NCBI RefSeq assembly: GCF_049243985.1
Contig: NC_135379.1
Span: forward strand, 15,522,001 to 15,586,000
DNA length: 64,000 bases
From: Paroedura picta
Lineage: Eukaryota > Chordata > Lepidosauria > Squamata > Gekkonidae
Direction: 5' to 3'
Of this stretch, positions 47,525 through 59,142 are shown one piece after another (the stretch's first letter is position 1; the number at the start of each line of letters is the position of its first letter). Both the position numbers and the translations under genes were made by a program. Under the pieces are notes generated by a model. The model was not told the origin of the DNA, made no database searches, and was given only the letters and a program-made list of their open reading frames with translations.

Positions 47525-47750
47525 AGAGCTGTTCCGCCAGGCTTATGGTCAGGGCCTGAAATAACAGACAAGAAGTGTGGGCCTCACCGCTGGAGATGGG
47601 GAAGTTCTGCTCAGCAAACCCCAGAACTCCCCTCATCTGCAAAGAATTGAGGGGAACTAAGATGATGTCCAAGCTTGTAATGTAATTTATTGTTCTTAAT
47701 AATGTTGTCACCCACCTTGAGCTGTAGGGCGGGTTAGAAAAAGAAAACAT
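47525..47750 (+). repeat. Second copy of the GCCCTGAG-ended LINE-like repeat
   Basis: AGAGCTGTTCCGCCAGGCTT and CACCTTGAGCTGTAGGGCGG match 10530-10930 in order, with a deletion in the middle. Confidence 0.5.
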
Positions 47751-48373
47751 TTAGAGAGGTGTTGAGATCACTGCAAAGAACACACTAAAAAAGATTGGAA
47801 CAAATGAAAAATGATATCTGTAACAATATTGCTAAATGCCATGTGGGTATACCAACTAGTATACCAACTCTATATATGACCTTCAGTTGGTTAGAGCTAC
47901 ACTGAAGCCAAGGTTTCCAAATCCAAAACCTTGGAACTAACATTAGCATTCTTAGAGTAGAGTTCTGGATGTACTAGCAAGATCCAACAAAAGCACTCAG
48001 TTCCTCAAGCACCCAACCAGGTTTGAGGCCAGAAACATCTTCTGCCTACTCCTTCCCAGAAGCAAGCCAGATGATGACAGTCCAAATGCTCTCTTCACAC
48101 TCAGGAGTCTGGTCAACAAATGCAATTTTAAAGAGCCCAACCACCAAGAGTTTTGAACCCTTGTGACAGTTCCATCCCAAGCAGAACTATGTGTTTCTAA
48201 GCTTATTTAAATTAATTGGCACTAATGGGTTTATTCTGGAGTTATTCTGCATAGCACTGCATGGTATATCTTTGCATGTTTGAAACGCACGGTTAACCAT
48301 TTCAGTTTCTTGGTGTTCAAATCCTGATCTCTCAAATAAGAGCTACAAATTAAAATTCAAGCAAAACTATACA

Positions 48374-48379
48374 TTTATT
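48374..48379 (-). terminator. Candidate OTUD1 polyadenylation signal AATAAA
   Basis: TTTATT on the plus strand reads AATAAA on the OTUD1 strand, about 1.2 kb after the stop codon. It is the first canonical hexamer I found downstream of the stop. An alternative copy is at 48230-48235. Confidence 0.5.
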
Positions 48380-48854
48380 TCAGAATAGCTAAGAATATTC
48401 CTATTATACAAATACAGTATAAATTCAAAAGGTCACAAAATAAAAAAGTACAAACTCCATTACTTAATAAATATATCTAGCCATTTCAATTTACTTGGAA
48501 ATTAAAGAGGGCAATTTTAATCTTGGAAACCTTGAATGTTTGACCCAGCAAACCATACAAACCCTTAATATAAATACACTTTTTACATAATACCGGAGTA
48601 AGCCCATTATTAGTGATTAGAAAACAATTAACAAATAGTGTGTAATAATATAAACCTGCTTAGAAAGCGGGCGTGGATCATGTATTTTAAGACCACACAT
48701 CAAGTCTTTTCTTAAATAGCTGTTTCGTTATGTCATAACATTCCAAGTCAGACTTTGTTTTGTAAGTCAATACTTAAAAGCAGGGCAGGGGGGATGGCAC
48801 CAACTGGGTGATGAAAAGCCAGTTTACTCTATACAGGAACTGCATACATTAGAG

Positions 48855-48948
48855 CAGGGGTAGTCAAACTGCGGCCCTCCAGATGTCCAGGGACTCATGG
48901 GAATTGTAGTCCACGGACATCTGGAGGGCCGCAGTTTGACTACCCCTG
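48855..48948. mobile_element. hAT MITE inside the OTUD1 3' UTR
   Basis: A 94-bp palindrome starting CAGGGGTAGTCAAACTGCGG and ending with its complement, with exact duplication CATTAGAG at 48847-48854 and 48949-48956. Lying about 630 nt after the OTUD1 stop and before the first poly(A) signal, it would be transcribed as a stable hairpin in the OTUD1 mRNA. Confidence 0.9.
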
Positions 48949-49577
48949 CATTAGAGTCACAACTGCTCTGTGTAACATCTCTGAAATAGCTTTGTCCTGT
49001 TCCAACTGTCTGGAATCCCGCTCTGCAGAGTGGTCAATGCCTCTTAGAAGTAACTACTTCAAAGTTAACTGTATATTTTAAATTAAAAGAAATACACAGC
49101 GGTTGAAAGTTACTCAGTTTACTCAAATAAAAGGGGACAAAAAAACACACTTTTTTGTGGGGTTTTTTTTTTGTTGTTGATAGAATTAAGATGATAGGTT
49201 TCAACTTGCAGTATTAAACAACTGTTAGGCCACGAGCCATATTAAACAATAACTCTTATTCATTTAGTCTTGACGGCAGGCTTAAAAAGCCAGTTGCCAA
49301 AGTAAAATATTAGAGTCAGAGGTAACAAGTTAAACAAAAACATTGTGCAAAGAAAGGAAAGAAAAAGGGGTCCTAGAAAAAGAAGAAACATATACAAACC
49401 GAACAGAATGGCCAATCAACCAGGATGTGACAGTATATACAAGTGCTCATAACAAACATCAGTCTCTATTCCCCTTGAGTCCTTTGCTCAGCCCTGCGCA
49501 GGGCAGCTTGCAGGGAGAAGGATTAAGGCACCAGGGCAGCAGTCCACAAAGCATCATGGGGTCCCCCCCCCCTCCTT

Positions 49578-50816
49578 TCAGGAGCAGGCATTCTGCTCTA
49601 TGTACATCTTGGACAAGGAGACCGCCATGGATCTGGCCAGCTCCTCATCCCTCTTGCGCTGCACCTGAGTCTGCCGGCACCATTCCTCGTACTCCGGATT
49701 GGGGCACTGGCGGTCCAGCACCGCGTCGTAATGCCCATTACTGAGCCAGCTCAGCCAGATGCTGCGCCGGTTCGGGTCCTCGGGCCCCAGGTAGTGGGCC
49801 ATGGTGGAGACGGTGGGGCTTTCGGGCCTGCCGCCCGTGGTGAGGTGGATGTTGACGTCCAGCATCTGCCCCATGGCCAGGAGCTCCGGGTAGCCGGCCC
49901 AGGCGCCGTCCTGGGCGGCGTTGATGAGGAACTCGCCCACGTCGCCCTCGATGATGGGGCTGAAGTGGTCCAGGTGGTCGGCGATGTAGTGCACCGTCTG
50001 CTCGCGGAGCTCGCCGTGCAGCCGCTGGTCGCCGTTGATGGCCTTGCAGACGGCGCGGTAGAGGCAGTTGCCGTCGGGGATGATGTGGAAGCGGTAGCGG
50101 CCATTGTGCCGCAGGTACTTGTCCTGCTTCTCCACCTCGGCCAGGTACAGGGCCAGCTTCTCGCTGCGCTCCGCCGGCCGCCCCGCGCCGTCCTCCTCAG
50201 CGGCCTCCAGTTCCGCTTCGCCCCCGCCGGCCGGCGCTTGGCAAGCGGGTGAAGGCTCGGGCTGGTAGCCGCTGGGCCCGGCCGTGGCCGCTTGCAAGGC
50301 CTGGCAGTGCTCGCTGAAGCGGAGGCCGCGGTTGCTGGGCTCCTCCGGGCGCGGCTGGGCCGCCATCAAGTCCCCCCCGTGGCTCTCCACCAGCAGCCAA
50401 GGCAGGGCCGGGGGCGCCGCCGAGGCCGGCCCCAGCTCGCCCGCCATGGCCACGGCCTCCGGGCGCTGCACCAGGCGCACGGGCACGACCCTCTCCACGG
50501 GCCTGCGGCGCACCAGCGGCCCTGCGGCGGAGGCGGCGGCGGCGTAGCATTGCGACGGCTTCCTCGGGACGGGGCCCGCCGGCGGCAGCAGCTCCAGGCA
50601 GGAGAAGGCGGGCATGGCGGCGGCGGCGGCTGCAGCGGCGGCAGTGGACGTGCCTCCTCCGCCCGCCTCGCTCTCGACGCCCACGGGGCTCTGGCCTGGC
50701 GCGTCCGGCGACGGAGCGACCTTGAAGACGACGCCCGGGCCTGCGGCGGAGGCGCTGCCGGCGGCCGAGGCGGTCGCTGCCGGGTAGTGGGTGACGATGG
50801 TGCTGTAGAGCTGCAT
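49578..50816 (-). CDS. OTUD1: OTUD1, OTU-domain deubiquitinase 1
   Basis: This is a complete single-exon reading frame of 412 residues. OTUD1 is a cysteine protease that removes ubiquitin, with known preference for K63-linked chains, and acts in innate immune and stress signalling. Residues 1-215 are a low-complexity Ala/Pro/Gly-rich region containing the conserved blocks MQLY and MPAFS. A helical lead-in (EKLALYLAEVEKQDKYLR, about 219-236) precedes the OTU domain at about 240-368. The catalytic residues are visible: Asp248 and Cys251 in IIPDGNCLYRAV, and His362 in NGHYDAV. The C-terminal RDEELARSMAVSLSKMYIEQ (389-408) is the ubiquitin-interacting motif. The start has A at -3, and MQLYS...THYPA matches the human N-terminus. 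Human OTUD1 is 481 residues; the difference lies in the low-complexity N-terminal half. The stop is TGA at 49578-49580. There are no frameshifts, and no other gene overlaps it. The family call comes from memory of the human protein; the catalytic motifs are seen directly. Confidence 0.97.
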   Translation of the reverse strand: MQLYSTIVTHYPAATASAAGSASAAGPGVVFKVAPSPDAPGQSPVGVESEAGGGGTSTAAAAAAAAAMPAFSCLELLPPAGPVPRKPSQCYAAAASAAGPLVRRRPVERVVPVRLVQRPEAVAMAGELGPASAAPPALPWLLVESHGGDLMAAQPRPEEPSNRGLRFSEHCQALQAATAGPSGYQPEPSPACQAPAGGGEAELEAAEEDGAGRPAERSEKLALYLAEVEKQDKYLRHNGRYRFHIIPDGNCLYRAVCKAINGDQRLHGELREQTVHYIADHLDHFSPIIEGDVGEFLINAAQDGAWAGYPELLAMGQMLDVNIHLTTGGRPESPTVSTMAHYLGPEDPNRRSIWLSWLSNGHYDAVLDRQCPNPEYEEWCRQTQVQRKRDEELARSMAVSLSKMYIEQNACS

Positions 50817-51320
50817 CCTCGGCCCTTTATGGGCTGCCGCCTGACGAAGGCCGCTGGGGCCGGGCCAGGGAGCGACCGCGGGGGCCGCCGCCCCTCCTCC
50901 TCACCGGCGGCCAGAAAGGATGAGGCGCCCGAGCGAAAATAAACACAAGCATCACCCTCGCCGCCGCTCCCCGGGCGGAAGTCGAGGGCGCTCCCGCCGC
51001 TGGCTGGCTGGCCGCCTGCCTCCCTCCCTGGGGCCGCGCCGGAGCGGGAATTCCTGCTGCGCCACAACCCGCGGAGGGTGGTTCCCGCCTCCCTTTCTAG
51101 GCGCTTCTAGGCCGGAGCCTCTGGAAGGTGCTGGAGGCCTGGCGGAAGGGGAGGGGAACCAGGGCCGGGCGGGCCTTGTTGACTTCCCGCCTTCAGCACG
51201 CCGCCCGGGACACGGGCGAGGGGGAGGCCGAGCCAACGCCCCGCGGCCCCGCCTGAGGGCTTCCAACCGCTTTTCCCTCCGCCCGCCATTCCCTCCTCCC
51301 CTCCCCGCCCCCAACTGCCA
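49640..51320. promoter_or_regulatory. CpG island covering OTUD1 and its promoter
   Basis: The OTUD1 coding region and about 500 bp upstream are strongly GC- and CpG-rich, in sharp contrast to the AT-rich flanks. GC-box-like CCCCGCCCC runs occur near 51300. No strong TATA box is visible; a weak TTTATTTT lies on the minus strand near 50937-50944, about 120 bp upstream of the start codon. Transcription probably starts between 50830 and 51100, but the exact site cannot be read from sequence alone. The long frames seen here in other registers are by-products of the high GC content. Confidence 0.75.
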
Positions 51321-51495
51321 GTTCACGCCATGCCCGGCCTCTGTCGTGATGCAGGCCGACAGCTCAGCCCTTGAATAAAAAAGTTTTGCCCATCAAGGTG
51401 CCCCTGAACTCTGAATTTGTTCTGCCGCTTCGGACGAACGCGGTTAGCCACTTGAGTCCCGTAATAAATGTTGGGCAGTATAAGCTTTGGAGCGA

Positions 51496-51734
51496 GGTTT
51501 GCCAGCCTCCAGGCAGGGGCTGGAGATCTCCCGGAATTACAACTGATCTCCAGGCGACAGAGATCCGCTCTTCGGGGGTAGGGGGGTTAGGGTTAGAGTG
51601 ACGGCTTTGGAGACAGTGGGGCATTGCACCGCACTGAGGTCCCTACTTTCCTCCGACGCCGCCCTCCCCAGGCTGCAACTCACTCCCCACCCCCAGGATC
51701 TCCAGGAATTTCCCAACAGAGTTGGCAATCTTAA
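51496..51734. mobile_element. TAGGGTTGCCAG family MITE upstream of OTUD1
   Basis: Contains GGAGATCTCCCGGAATTACA and ATCTCCAGGAATTTCCCAA with eroded ends (GGTTTGCCAG...TTGGCAATC). It lies just outside the OTUD1 CpG island. Confidence 0.7.
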
Positions 51735-52052
51735 TACAGACAGAAATAAGAGAAGGGATTTGTAACAACAATAAAGAAGACCATGCTTTGGTGATGTGCA
51801 GAGGGTGCCACCAGGGCAGTAGTCATGGGAGATCGGAACCCCCCCCCCTTCTCTCTCTGAGCATTCCCAGGACTCTTGCAGCCCCTGCCTGCTAGATGCC
51901 TTTTTACCCTGTTTGGATCTAACTCTACCATGCATGCATGCATGTATGTATATTTTAGGTTGCCCCTCCAAAAATTGTCTTAGAGCCCTATGAAGACATG
52001 GTATGATGATTTGCCTACTTCTATGCCCCCCCCCCTTCCAGGGACTGAAATA

Positions 52053-52338
52053 AAAGGTAAAGGTATCCCCCTGTGCAAGCACCGGGTCATGTCTGACCCT
52101 TGGGGTGATGCCTTCTAGCGTTTTCATGGCAGACTCAATACGGGTGGTTTGCCAGTGCCTTCCCCAGTCATTACCGTTTTACCCCCCAGCAAGCTGGGTA
52201 CTCATTTTACCGACCTCGGAAGGATGGAAGGCTGAGTCAACCTTGAGCCGGCTGCTGGGATCGAACTCCCAGCCTCATAGGCAGAGGTTTCAGACTGCAT
52301 GACTGCTGCCTTACCACTCTGTGCCACAAGAAGCTCTT
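52053..52338 (-). mobile_element. Sauria-type tRNA SINE, full length
   Basis: Reverse orientation; starts AAAGGTAAAGGTATCCCCC on the plus strand. An exact 13-bp duplication AGGGACTGAAATA lies at 52040-52052 and 52339-52351, so this insertion is intact and fairly young. Confidence 0.9.
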
Positions 52339-52352
52339 AGGGACTGAAATAT

Positions 52353-52450
52353 ATATGGGAAGTTCCTGGAGATTTTTGAGGCGGAGCCTGGGAAGGGTAG
52401 AATACCATGCTATAGAGTCTACCCTCTAAAGTAGCCATTTTTTCATGGGA
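52353..52450. mobile_element. TAGGGTTGCCAG family MITE fragment
   Basis: A partial copy (TTCCTGGAGATTTTTGAGG, AAAGTAGCCATTTTTTCATG) directly after the SINE at 52053-52338. Confidence 0.45.
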
Positions 52451-54107
52451 TTGCAGCAGGGCGAGCAGCTTGGGGGGGGGGAGCATCACCACTGTTTCCG
52501 CTCCTCCTGAAGGCACACACAAATTTATATAAAATTTATAACCAATTTATATACAATCATGAACACTGGTCTTCACGCCACTAGTCAGTTTTGGTTTGCT
52601 TCCTGTGAAAGAACACTTGAATAATATGATTGGGGGTCACAACAACAGGAGTGGAATTCCACACGCAGTCTCGTGTATCTTTCCCTAATGTTTGTTGTAC
52701 CTAAAAGCAGCCCTAAGAGGCATTGTGAGAGAGAGAGAATGAATATCATTAAGAAACATTTTCCCAGCAATTGGTCCCCAATTTGTTTTTATTCTTTCTG
52801 AGAAATAGATATGAATATCCTATTTCATAATTACTGTTAGATCCGTGGGTTCATAGACCAGGACACGGAGTTCATTTCAGTTCTTTCTTGTGACCCCAGC
52901 ATGAAAGTACAAGAACTAAATCAAAGAAACTCACAACCAACTCCAACTTATATACAAAAGCCCCACAATAGATCTTCCTGCCAGTGTACACTATCGGTCA
53001 GTTTCAAGTTAAACTGACTGGATCTGGAAGATGGGATCTAGCCATGTATTGGTCATTTACCCTGCAGGCTTACAGTCCTGCCTCGGGCCTCAAGTTTGGT
53101 CCTTGGCATAACTATAAACACAACATGTATTGTTTAATGCCCCTCCATACCACTGCTTCCATCGTAAAAATCATTGCTTGTCCAATACATAAAAGTACTT
53201 TCAAAGTTGTCTTATATAGAACTAGAGTTTATCTACTCATGAATTCTTTACTGTGACTACAACTCTCCAGGGGTTAGGAAAGGGACTTTCCTAGCCTCTG
53301 GTGAAAGTAATATTAAGAAACGAAAACAAAGATGGACAGCCCATCAATTTAAGGAACAGCTGAGGGTTGTAAAAGCATATATATCCAATGAGATCTACAT
53401 GAAGTCAATGAAAACTATTTGAACTTTCCAAAGGTGCAATTTGATGCCTTGATCTATTGGCTACCAGATCAGAGATTAATCTGAACTTCAGCTCAAGATC
53501 TGTGACAACACCGGAGTGAAAATAGCTTGAATACTTAGGTTTCCCTTAGTAATGATTCATAACGGGCTTAGCTGCATCTACGGTGTCTACGAATCAAGTT
53601 ACAACTGTTTACACATTGATGTATTAATAGACGCTTATCTAACGGAAACTGATGCCGTACATACAGTCTGATTCTGTTGTGACAAATTAGCTGGCCTGTA
53701 ATTTCTGGCTCTCGGTAAGAAGCACTGTTGACGCAAATATTCTAATCTTATCAGTTCCAGAATTAAAATCTGATATTGGAATATATCAATATTTCTAGGA
53801 AGAGACGGGTGTAGTATATAGTCAGTCATTCACCACAAATGTAAAGTTTAGACGACTGAGAGAGATTGAATTTGAAACTCCCATCATCATTAGAACTCAC
53901 TCTTTTCCATCTCTCTCAGAACAATCCTATAGCTTAGAAACAAGCCTCACAGAGTACTCGGGAGAGGTAGCCATATTGGTATGTTGAAGCAAAACGTAAA
54001 GAATTTAGCAGCATGTGAAAAATGAACGTCTATATTAGGCTACAGAGACATGAAATGTTGTATCTGTGGTTTATTTGTATTTATTCATGTTTATAAATCG
54101 TTTATAT
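52451..54107. other. Unique AT-rich stretch between OTUD1 and the divergent exon
   Basis: No gene. A short repeat piece lies at 53960-54015 (GGTAGCCATATTGGTATG). Confidence 0.5.
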
Positions 54108-54495
54108 CAGTGGTCCCCAACGAAGGCCATGGCGCCGGGCCGCGGCTCCCTCTCCCCACCCCCGCCCCCGCCCCGCAGTAAAAAACTTCCCAAGCCGCAA
54201 GCTTGCGGCCCGGGAAGCTTCTTACTGCGGGAGGGCGGGGAGAGGGAATCAGGGCCGGGCTGCGCCCGTGCGGGCCATGCCCGCGGGTGCGGCCCGATGC
54301 GCGGGCGCGACCCGCGGGGCGCGGCTCGTGGGGCGCGGCTCGATCCGCGGGCGCGGCCCACGGGCACGGCCTGGTGTGTGGGCGCGGCCCGCGGTTGCGG
54401 GCCGGTTTGTGGGCGTGGCCCGCGCGGGTGCGGTCCGCGCAGGCGCGGCCTGGTGCCTTGCCGGTCCCCAGCCACAGAAAGGTTGGGGACCACTG
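54108..54495. mobile_element. GC-rich hAT MITE with internal GCGGGCGCGGCC-like repeats
   Basis: The ends are CAGTGGTCCCCAAC and GTTGGGGACCACTG, perfect complements. The duplication GTTTATAT is exact at 54100-54107 and 54496-54503. The 388-bp interior carries many short imperfect repeats of a CGCGGCCCG motif, making a very CpG-dense island in AT-rich sequence. Confidence 0.92.
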
Positions 54496-54904
54496 GTTTA
54501 TATCATGCCCGTTGTTCCCAAATATGGACTATCTAAGCAGCTCATATAAAACTGGCTGGTTCCTGAAGGTCACCACAAAACCAGGCCGCTCAGAGATGAA
54601 GTAAGGGTATCAGTAATTTTGTGAGTTAACGGAATAAAAAAAGACCCCCCCCCAATGACCTAATGAGGCCTACTATATGCTCCAGAAGGAACAGAATGCT
54701 AAGACTCAAGGGTAAGGGGGGGAGGGAGGAAAACCCCGCTCAGAGCTTTAAAAAACCCTGCTGGGGGAGAATTTCTCACAGAGCAGTGATATCAGGGCTT
54801 TCTCAGCCCCACCTACCTCTTTAACTCCTATACCACTCTGGCTCTCTTATGACCTTTAAAACCCTTTATGACCCACATAACTGAAGAGCCAACTCCTCCC
54901 ATAA

Positions 54905-55176
54905 GTCCCAGCTTGGTGCAGTGGTTAAGACCGGCGGCTTCTAATTTAGCAAGCCAGGTTTGATTCCCCGTTTTTCCCCATGCATCCCCCCAGATGACTT
55001 TGGGCTTGTCCCAGTCCTGATAGTTCTGCTCTCACAGAGCAGTCCCATCACAGCTCTCTCAGCCCCACCTACCTCACAGGCTGTCTGTTGTGGGGAGAAG
55101 AAGGGAAGGCAATTGTAAGCCACTTTGAGACTTCTGGTAGAGAAAAGTGGAATATAAAAACCAACTCTTCTTCTAA
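54905..55176 (+). mobile_element. tRNA-headed SINE (TTGGTGCAGTGGTTAAGACC variant)
   Basis: Very similar to 39673-39945, and about 75 bp of the upstream flank is shared too. A separate SINE fragment lies at 54780-54820. Confidence 0.85.
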
Positions 55177-55975
55177 TTCATGAAAGCTTCTGCCACAATC
55201 TGTTATCTCCAAGGCCCCACAATACTCCTTTTTTTCCCTCTATAGTTCAATGAGACCCTAACAAGTAATAAGACTTGTCTCCAGAAATTTTACGGTAAGC
55301 AGGACTGCGGATAAGCTGGGGTGGTGTGATAGGTTTGGCAGGTCTCCAGCATCCCAGACCTTGAGGCTCATGGTGACGATGTCATGGAGTGGAACATGGT
55401 GATGTCAAATTTAATAGCACTGTTCATGGTAGGATCTCCACCCACCACTAGGTTAATGTGTCACATGAATCTGTGAATACAGGTAATCACAATCATGTGG
55501 AATGTATGCAGTCCTGAATCATGAAAAAATATGCGATTTACCACAAGAATGAACTTAGACTAAAGTAATTCTATAGGATTTCACAGCAAAAAGTAGCATG
55601 GAAATCTCTGATCTGTTAAATGTAAAGGAGATGATTTGTTAGTTCTAAATTATTGTCCCCCGTCTCCAGTCTGCAGACACAGTACTTAACACAAAAAAGG
55701 ACACAGATAAAGGAAGTGGGGCTAGTTTTGGTTCTGACATTTCAACCTATAGTCCTGAGAAGGGGTCTAAACAGCTGACTCTCAGGATCAAAGCCCAAAA
55801 TCTGGCAAACTGTATGTGCATGAGGTGGGGTGGTACACAGCAGAAATCAAAACAAATCGGATTCATTGAAAGATTATACCATAGAATTATTTACATTTAA
55901 TTAGATTTTAAATCCCAGCAGCTTCCATAGGATAAACACTGAATGATATCAGTTGCACTACAGTATCTAATAGAA

Positions 55976-56112
55976 CAGGGGTAGTCAACCTGTGGTCCTC
56001 CAGATGTTCATGGACTACAATTCCCATGAGCCCCCTGCCAGCAAACGCTGGCAGGGGCTCATGGGAATTGTAGTCCATGAACATCTGGAAGACCACAGGT
56101 TGACTAGCTCTG
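55976..56112. mobile_element. hAT MITE (CAGGGGTAGTC family), full length
   Basis: A 137-bp palindrome with duplication TAATAGAA/CAATAGAA (7 of 8) at 55968-55975 and 56113-56120. Confidence 0.9.
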
Positions 56113-57529
56113 CAATAGAACATCATCTGGTTTTGCACCATTTTGTTAATCAAGCAAGACTAGAAGCCTCTTAACCGTCTATAGCAGGTTTGTCATGCAT
56201 CATTTTGGTCTCTTATATGGCCCAGAAGCAATTTGGAAGGTAGGAAGCTGTCTCTTATAACTGCTGTCTATATAAAAAGGAATCTTTTTAATGTAAAATA
56301 CCCCCACTTTTATGTTATCTCTTGGGGAAAAAAACTAGTCTTCCACATGATTAAATACATTTATTGAGGCTTATGTGAATCTTCTATAAATCATTTTGCT
56401 CTCAGTCCTAGGAATCAAATGCTTTTGTTTGTATTTTGAGTATAAAATAATAGTATTAGTTGGGCTTGTCTGTGTCATTTTTAAAGCTTATATTTCTAGT
56501 ACCTGGCCTTACATTTTATGCACATGGTCCGACCCCCGCAAAGTAACATTTATGTCAAATCTGGCCCTTGCAACACATATAACATTTCTGGCCTACAGAG
56601 TGACAGTAATGTAGCAGTAGATGGGCTACTATAAACATTTTAACTCAGCATGTCTACAGGAATTTCAACAGAAGACGAACTTTGGAATCTGGTTACTTTA
56701 TCAAAATTCCTGGAGCAAAGGTAAATAATGACTCAGAGGAAGATTGTGAAATTTAAAAAATATTACAAATTCCAGTGTAGTAACCCATGTTTGATCTGCT
56801 GCAACAAAGGAGGTATGTGTTTCAAGGTACCTTAAAAGATTTCTTTTGAAGCAGTTGCATGCCCGTTTCATTAAATACATGAAGTGAAACCACAGTCAGA
56901 ACATTTACACAGCAGGTGAAAAGAAAATTCTGAACAATGATGCTATAAGGCCATAATATGCAAGAAGTATAGTTGTGACAGTTCTATGACAAACTCAAAA
57001 GTGCGAAAGATAAGCATGGTAGCAACTCAAAAATTGCCTATAATTGGCAATCAGTTAATTTAGTTGTGTGAAACAATTTCAGGCCTATAACGGCTAAGAA
57101 ATGTCCTGGCATTTACGTTTTTAGTGTTTGTAGTTTTTTATTTACATTTGGGAAACATTTAATCCATTTGTTACATTTCAGGGATTCAAAGTAGTACTTG
57201 AGGTCTTTTCATGGAGACATTCTGTTCCCCGTTGGTTATCATTTTGAATGATTCAATGCAAAGGTAATCCTCAGCATTCCTCCGTCTCCTAGCAACTTCA
57301 GTGACTGACTGGCATACCGGGAAAGTGATACTTTCAGAATGAGTGGCAATGACATCACAGCCCTTCAGGAGAACTAGGCAAATGTCCTCACCTTTCATTT
57401 CAAGCAGGAGGCTTATATTCCCAAGAAGAGCTAGAACAGAAAATGTGCAAATGTAGTTCTTGTGAGTTTTGCATAAATTCAGCAAGTCTGAAAAAAGAGA
57501 ATCCACTCATCATCTTTACAGGACAATGC

Positions 57530-57563
57530 ACACACAAACACACACACACACACACACACACAT
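57530..57563. repeat. (CA)n microsatellite
   Basis: About 15 CA units with one early interruption. Confidence 0.95.
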
Positions 57564-57820
57564 GCGTACATGTACACACATTCCCTTGAATTGTATAGAA
57601 TCACAAAAACAATCACAGCTTACCTGTGCTTTCTATTTTTGTGCCTTTTGGAGTACACAAAAAACACTGTATTTCCCTTTACTATCAGATAATCTCGTTT
57701 ACCATCAGTTGAATGCTTTCTTTTGAAAATGAAGGAGGGACGCCACTGAAGTTCAATGCAATAACAGGCCAAAAAAAAATTGCCACTTGAGTGGGAAAAC
57801 ACAAATGGTACTTCTTTCTG

Positions 57821-57822
57821 TT

Positions 57823-57878
<56 letters not shown>
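57821..57878. repeat. (GA)n microsatellite
   Basis: About 28 GA units with one GACA interruption near 57848. Confidence 0.97.
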
Positions 57879-57879
<1 letters not shown>

Positions 57880-58862
57880 AAACTCCAGACAATTTGCTGT
57901 CCATTACATTGCCCAGATGCCACTGGTTAATACTGCCTAATCTTCTGGCTGAAGAATTAGTTAGCAGTGTAGTCCTCGGTTCAAATTCCAGCTCAGTCTC
58001 ACTGGAACAGCTTAAGTTAACTATTGTCTTCCCATCTGCAGCTCTATGGGAATAACAGCCATTTGTTTACAGAGAAAGTGAGGGAAGTTTCAAGAACAGG
58101 TAAATGTTCTATAGAAAAACAAAGTGCAAGATTTAGGGGAAAGTGATGTTTTATCGTAACAAATATGGGTAAAATTAGATTCCTGGAATCTGTGTCAAGA
58201 CCTTGTTTGCTGCATTTTCTACCGACAGGAGCGTCCAATTCTTAAGGGCTACTCCAGTGTAGAATGTGTTACAATACCTAACCTGAATCTGATCAGAACA
58301 TTTATGATATGTTTACAAGGGGAAAGGGAAAACTGGCAAGGGAATTGTAAGTCTGACAGAAAAACCTGGGGCAGACAAGACAAAGCAAATTATCTCTTCT
58401 CTGCTGGCAAAAGTTCCAGCTCCAGTGTTTTGTCAGTCGTATATCTAGTGAAGTAGGCCTTAGTGGAGCCTCTAGTCTGACGTCATTGGATACCAATGTT
58501 TTGCCAGATTAGTTTGTGCACTTGTGGTTTGTCTCCTGTATAATCTGAACACTCCCTGGAATGTGCCCAGTAATCAGTGATTACTATGCCAGTGGAAACT
58601 TTCTGTGTGAGAGCCAATTTTCTTCATGAGGAGAGCTGTAGCCTGTGCTTATGCATAACAGCCTTTCTTTCATGCCCCAGAAAATTATTTGGTTTTTTTA
58701 AATTCTCTTTGCCTAAAGCCCTCTGGTGCTGATATTGTGATCTACAAGGATAAAAGACATGAAAGTTCATAAAAAACTCTGTAAAAATGTTCTCCAATCC
58801 TGTACTTTACTGCACCTCCATGACACTGAAAATTAAGTTTGTTTCATTTTAGAAATGTAAAA

Positions 58863-59142
58863 GAGCCTCTTGTGGCACAGAGTGGTAAGGCAGCAGTCAT
58901 GCAGTCTGAAAGCTCTGCCCATGAAGTTGGGAGTTCAATCCCAGCAGCCGGCTCAAGGTTGACTCAGCCTTCCATCCTTCCGAGGTCGGTAAAATGAGTA
59001 CCCAGCTTGCTGGGGGGTAAATGGTAATGACTGGGGAAGGCACTGGCAAACCACCCCGTATTGAGTCTGCCATGAAAACGCTAGAGAACGACACCCCAAG
59101 GGTCAGACATGACCCAGTGCTTGCACAGGGGATACCTTTACC
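58863..59142 (+). mobile_element. Sauria-type tRNA SINE, full length
   Basis: Head GAGCCTCTTGTGGCACAGAG, tail ending ACCTTTACC, flanked by TTTAGAAATG repeats near 58849-58858 and 59143-59152. Confidence 0.88.

Larger units (their letters stand above)
44628..48354. other. Mostly unique AT-rich stretch downstream of OTUD1
   Basis: Holds one hAT MITE, the U2 fragment and a LINE-like repeat. No coding exon with family resemblance is visible on either strand. Confidence 0.5.
48355..49577 (-). other. OTUD1: OTUD1 3' untranslated region (predicted extent)
   Basis: The sequence after the OTUD1 stop is AT-rich and mostly unique, unlike the repeat mosaic further left. A canonical AATAAA on the minus strand lies at 48374-48379, followed by a T-rich stretch, so cleavage near 48355 is plausible. 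A second AATAAA sits at 48230-48235 and would give a slightly longer form. The UTR contains one palindromic hAT MITE at 48855-48948. The extent is inferred from the signals; no transcript evidence is available. Confidence 0.55.
56113..58862. other. Unique AT-rich stretch with two microsatellites
   Basis: (CA)n at 57530 and (GA)n at 57821. The minus frame at 57186-57506 (106 residues) has no recognised domain and no clear splice context. Confidence 0.5.

Noticed and set aside
50292-51378. Long plus-strand and alternate minus frames in and around OTUD1
   Set aside because: They are shadows of a CpG-rich coding region and its promoter; they have biased low-complexity composition and no recognisable domain.
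54066-54604. Arg/Ala/Gly-rich frames on both strands
   Set aside because: They are the translation of a GC-rich hAT MITE interior.
57186-57506. 106-residue minus-strand frame as a possible exon
   Set aside because: No known domain, no convincing splice sites and no partner exon nearby.
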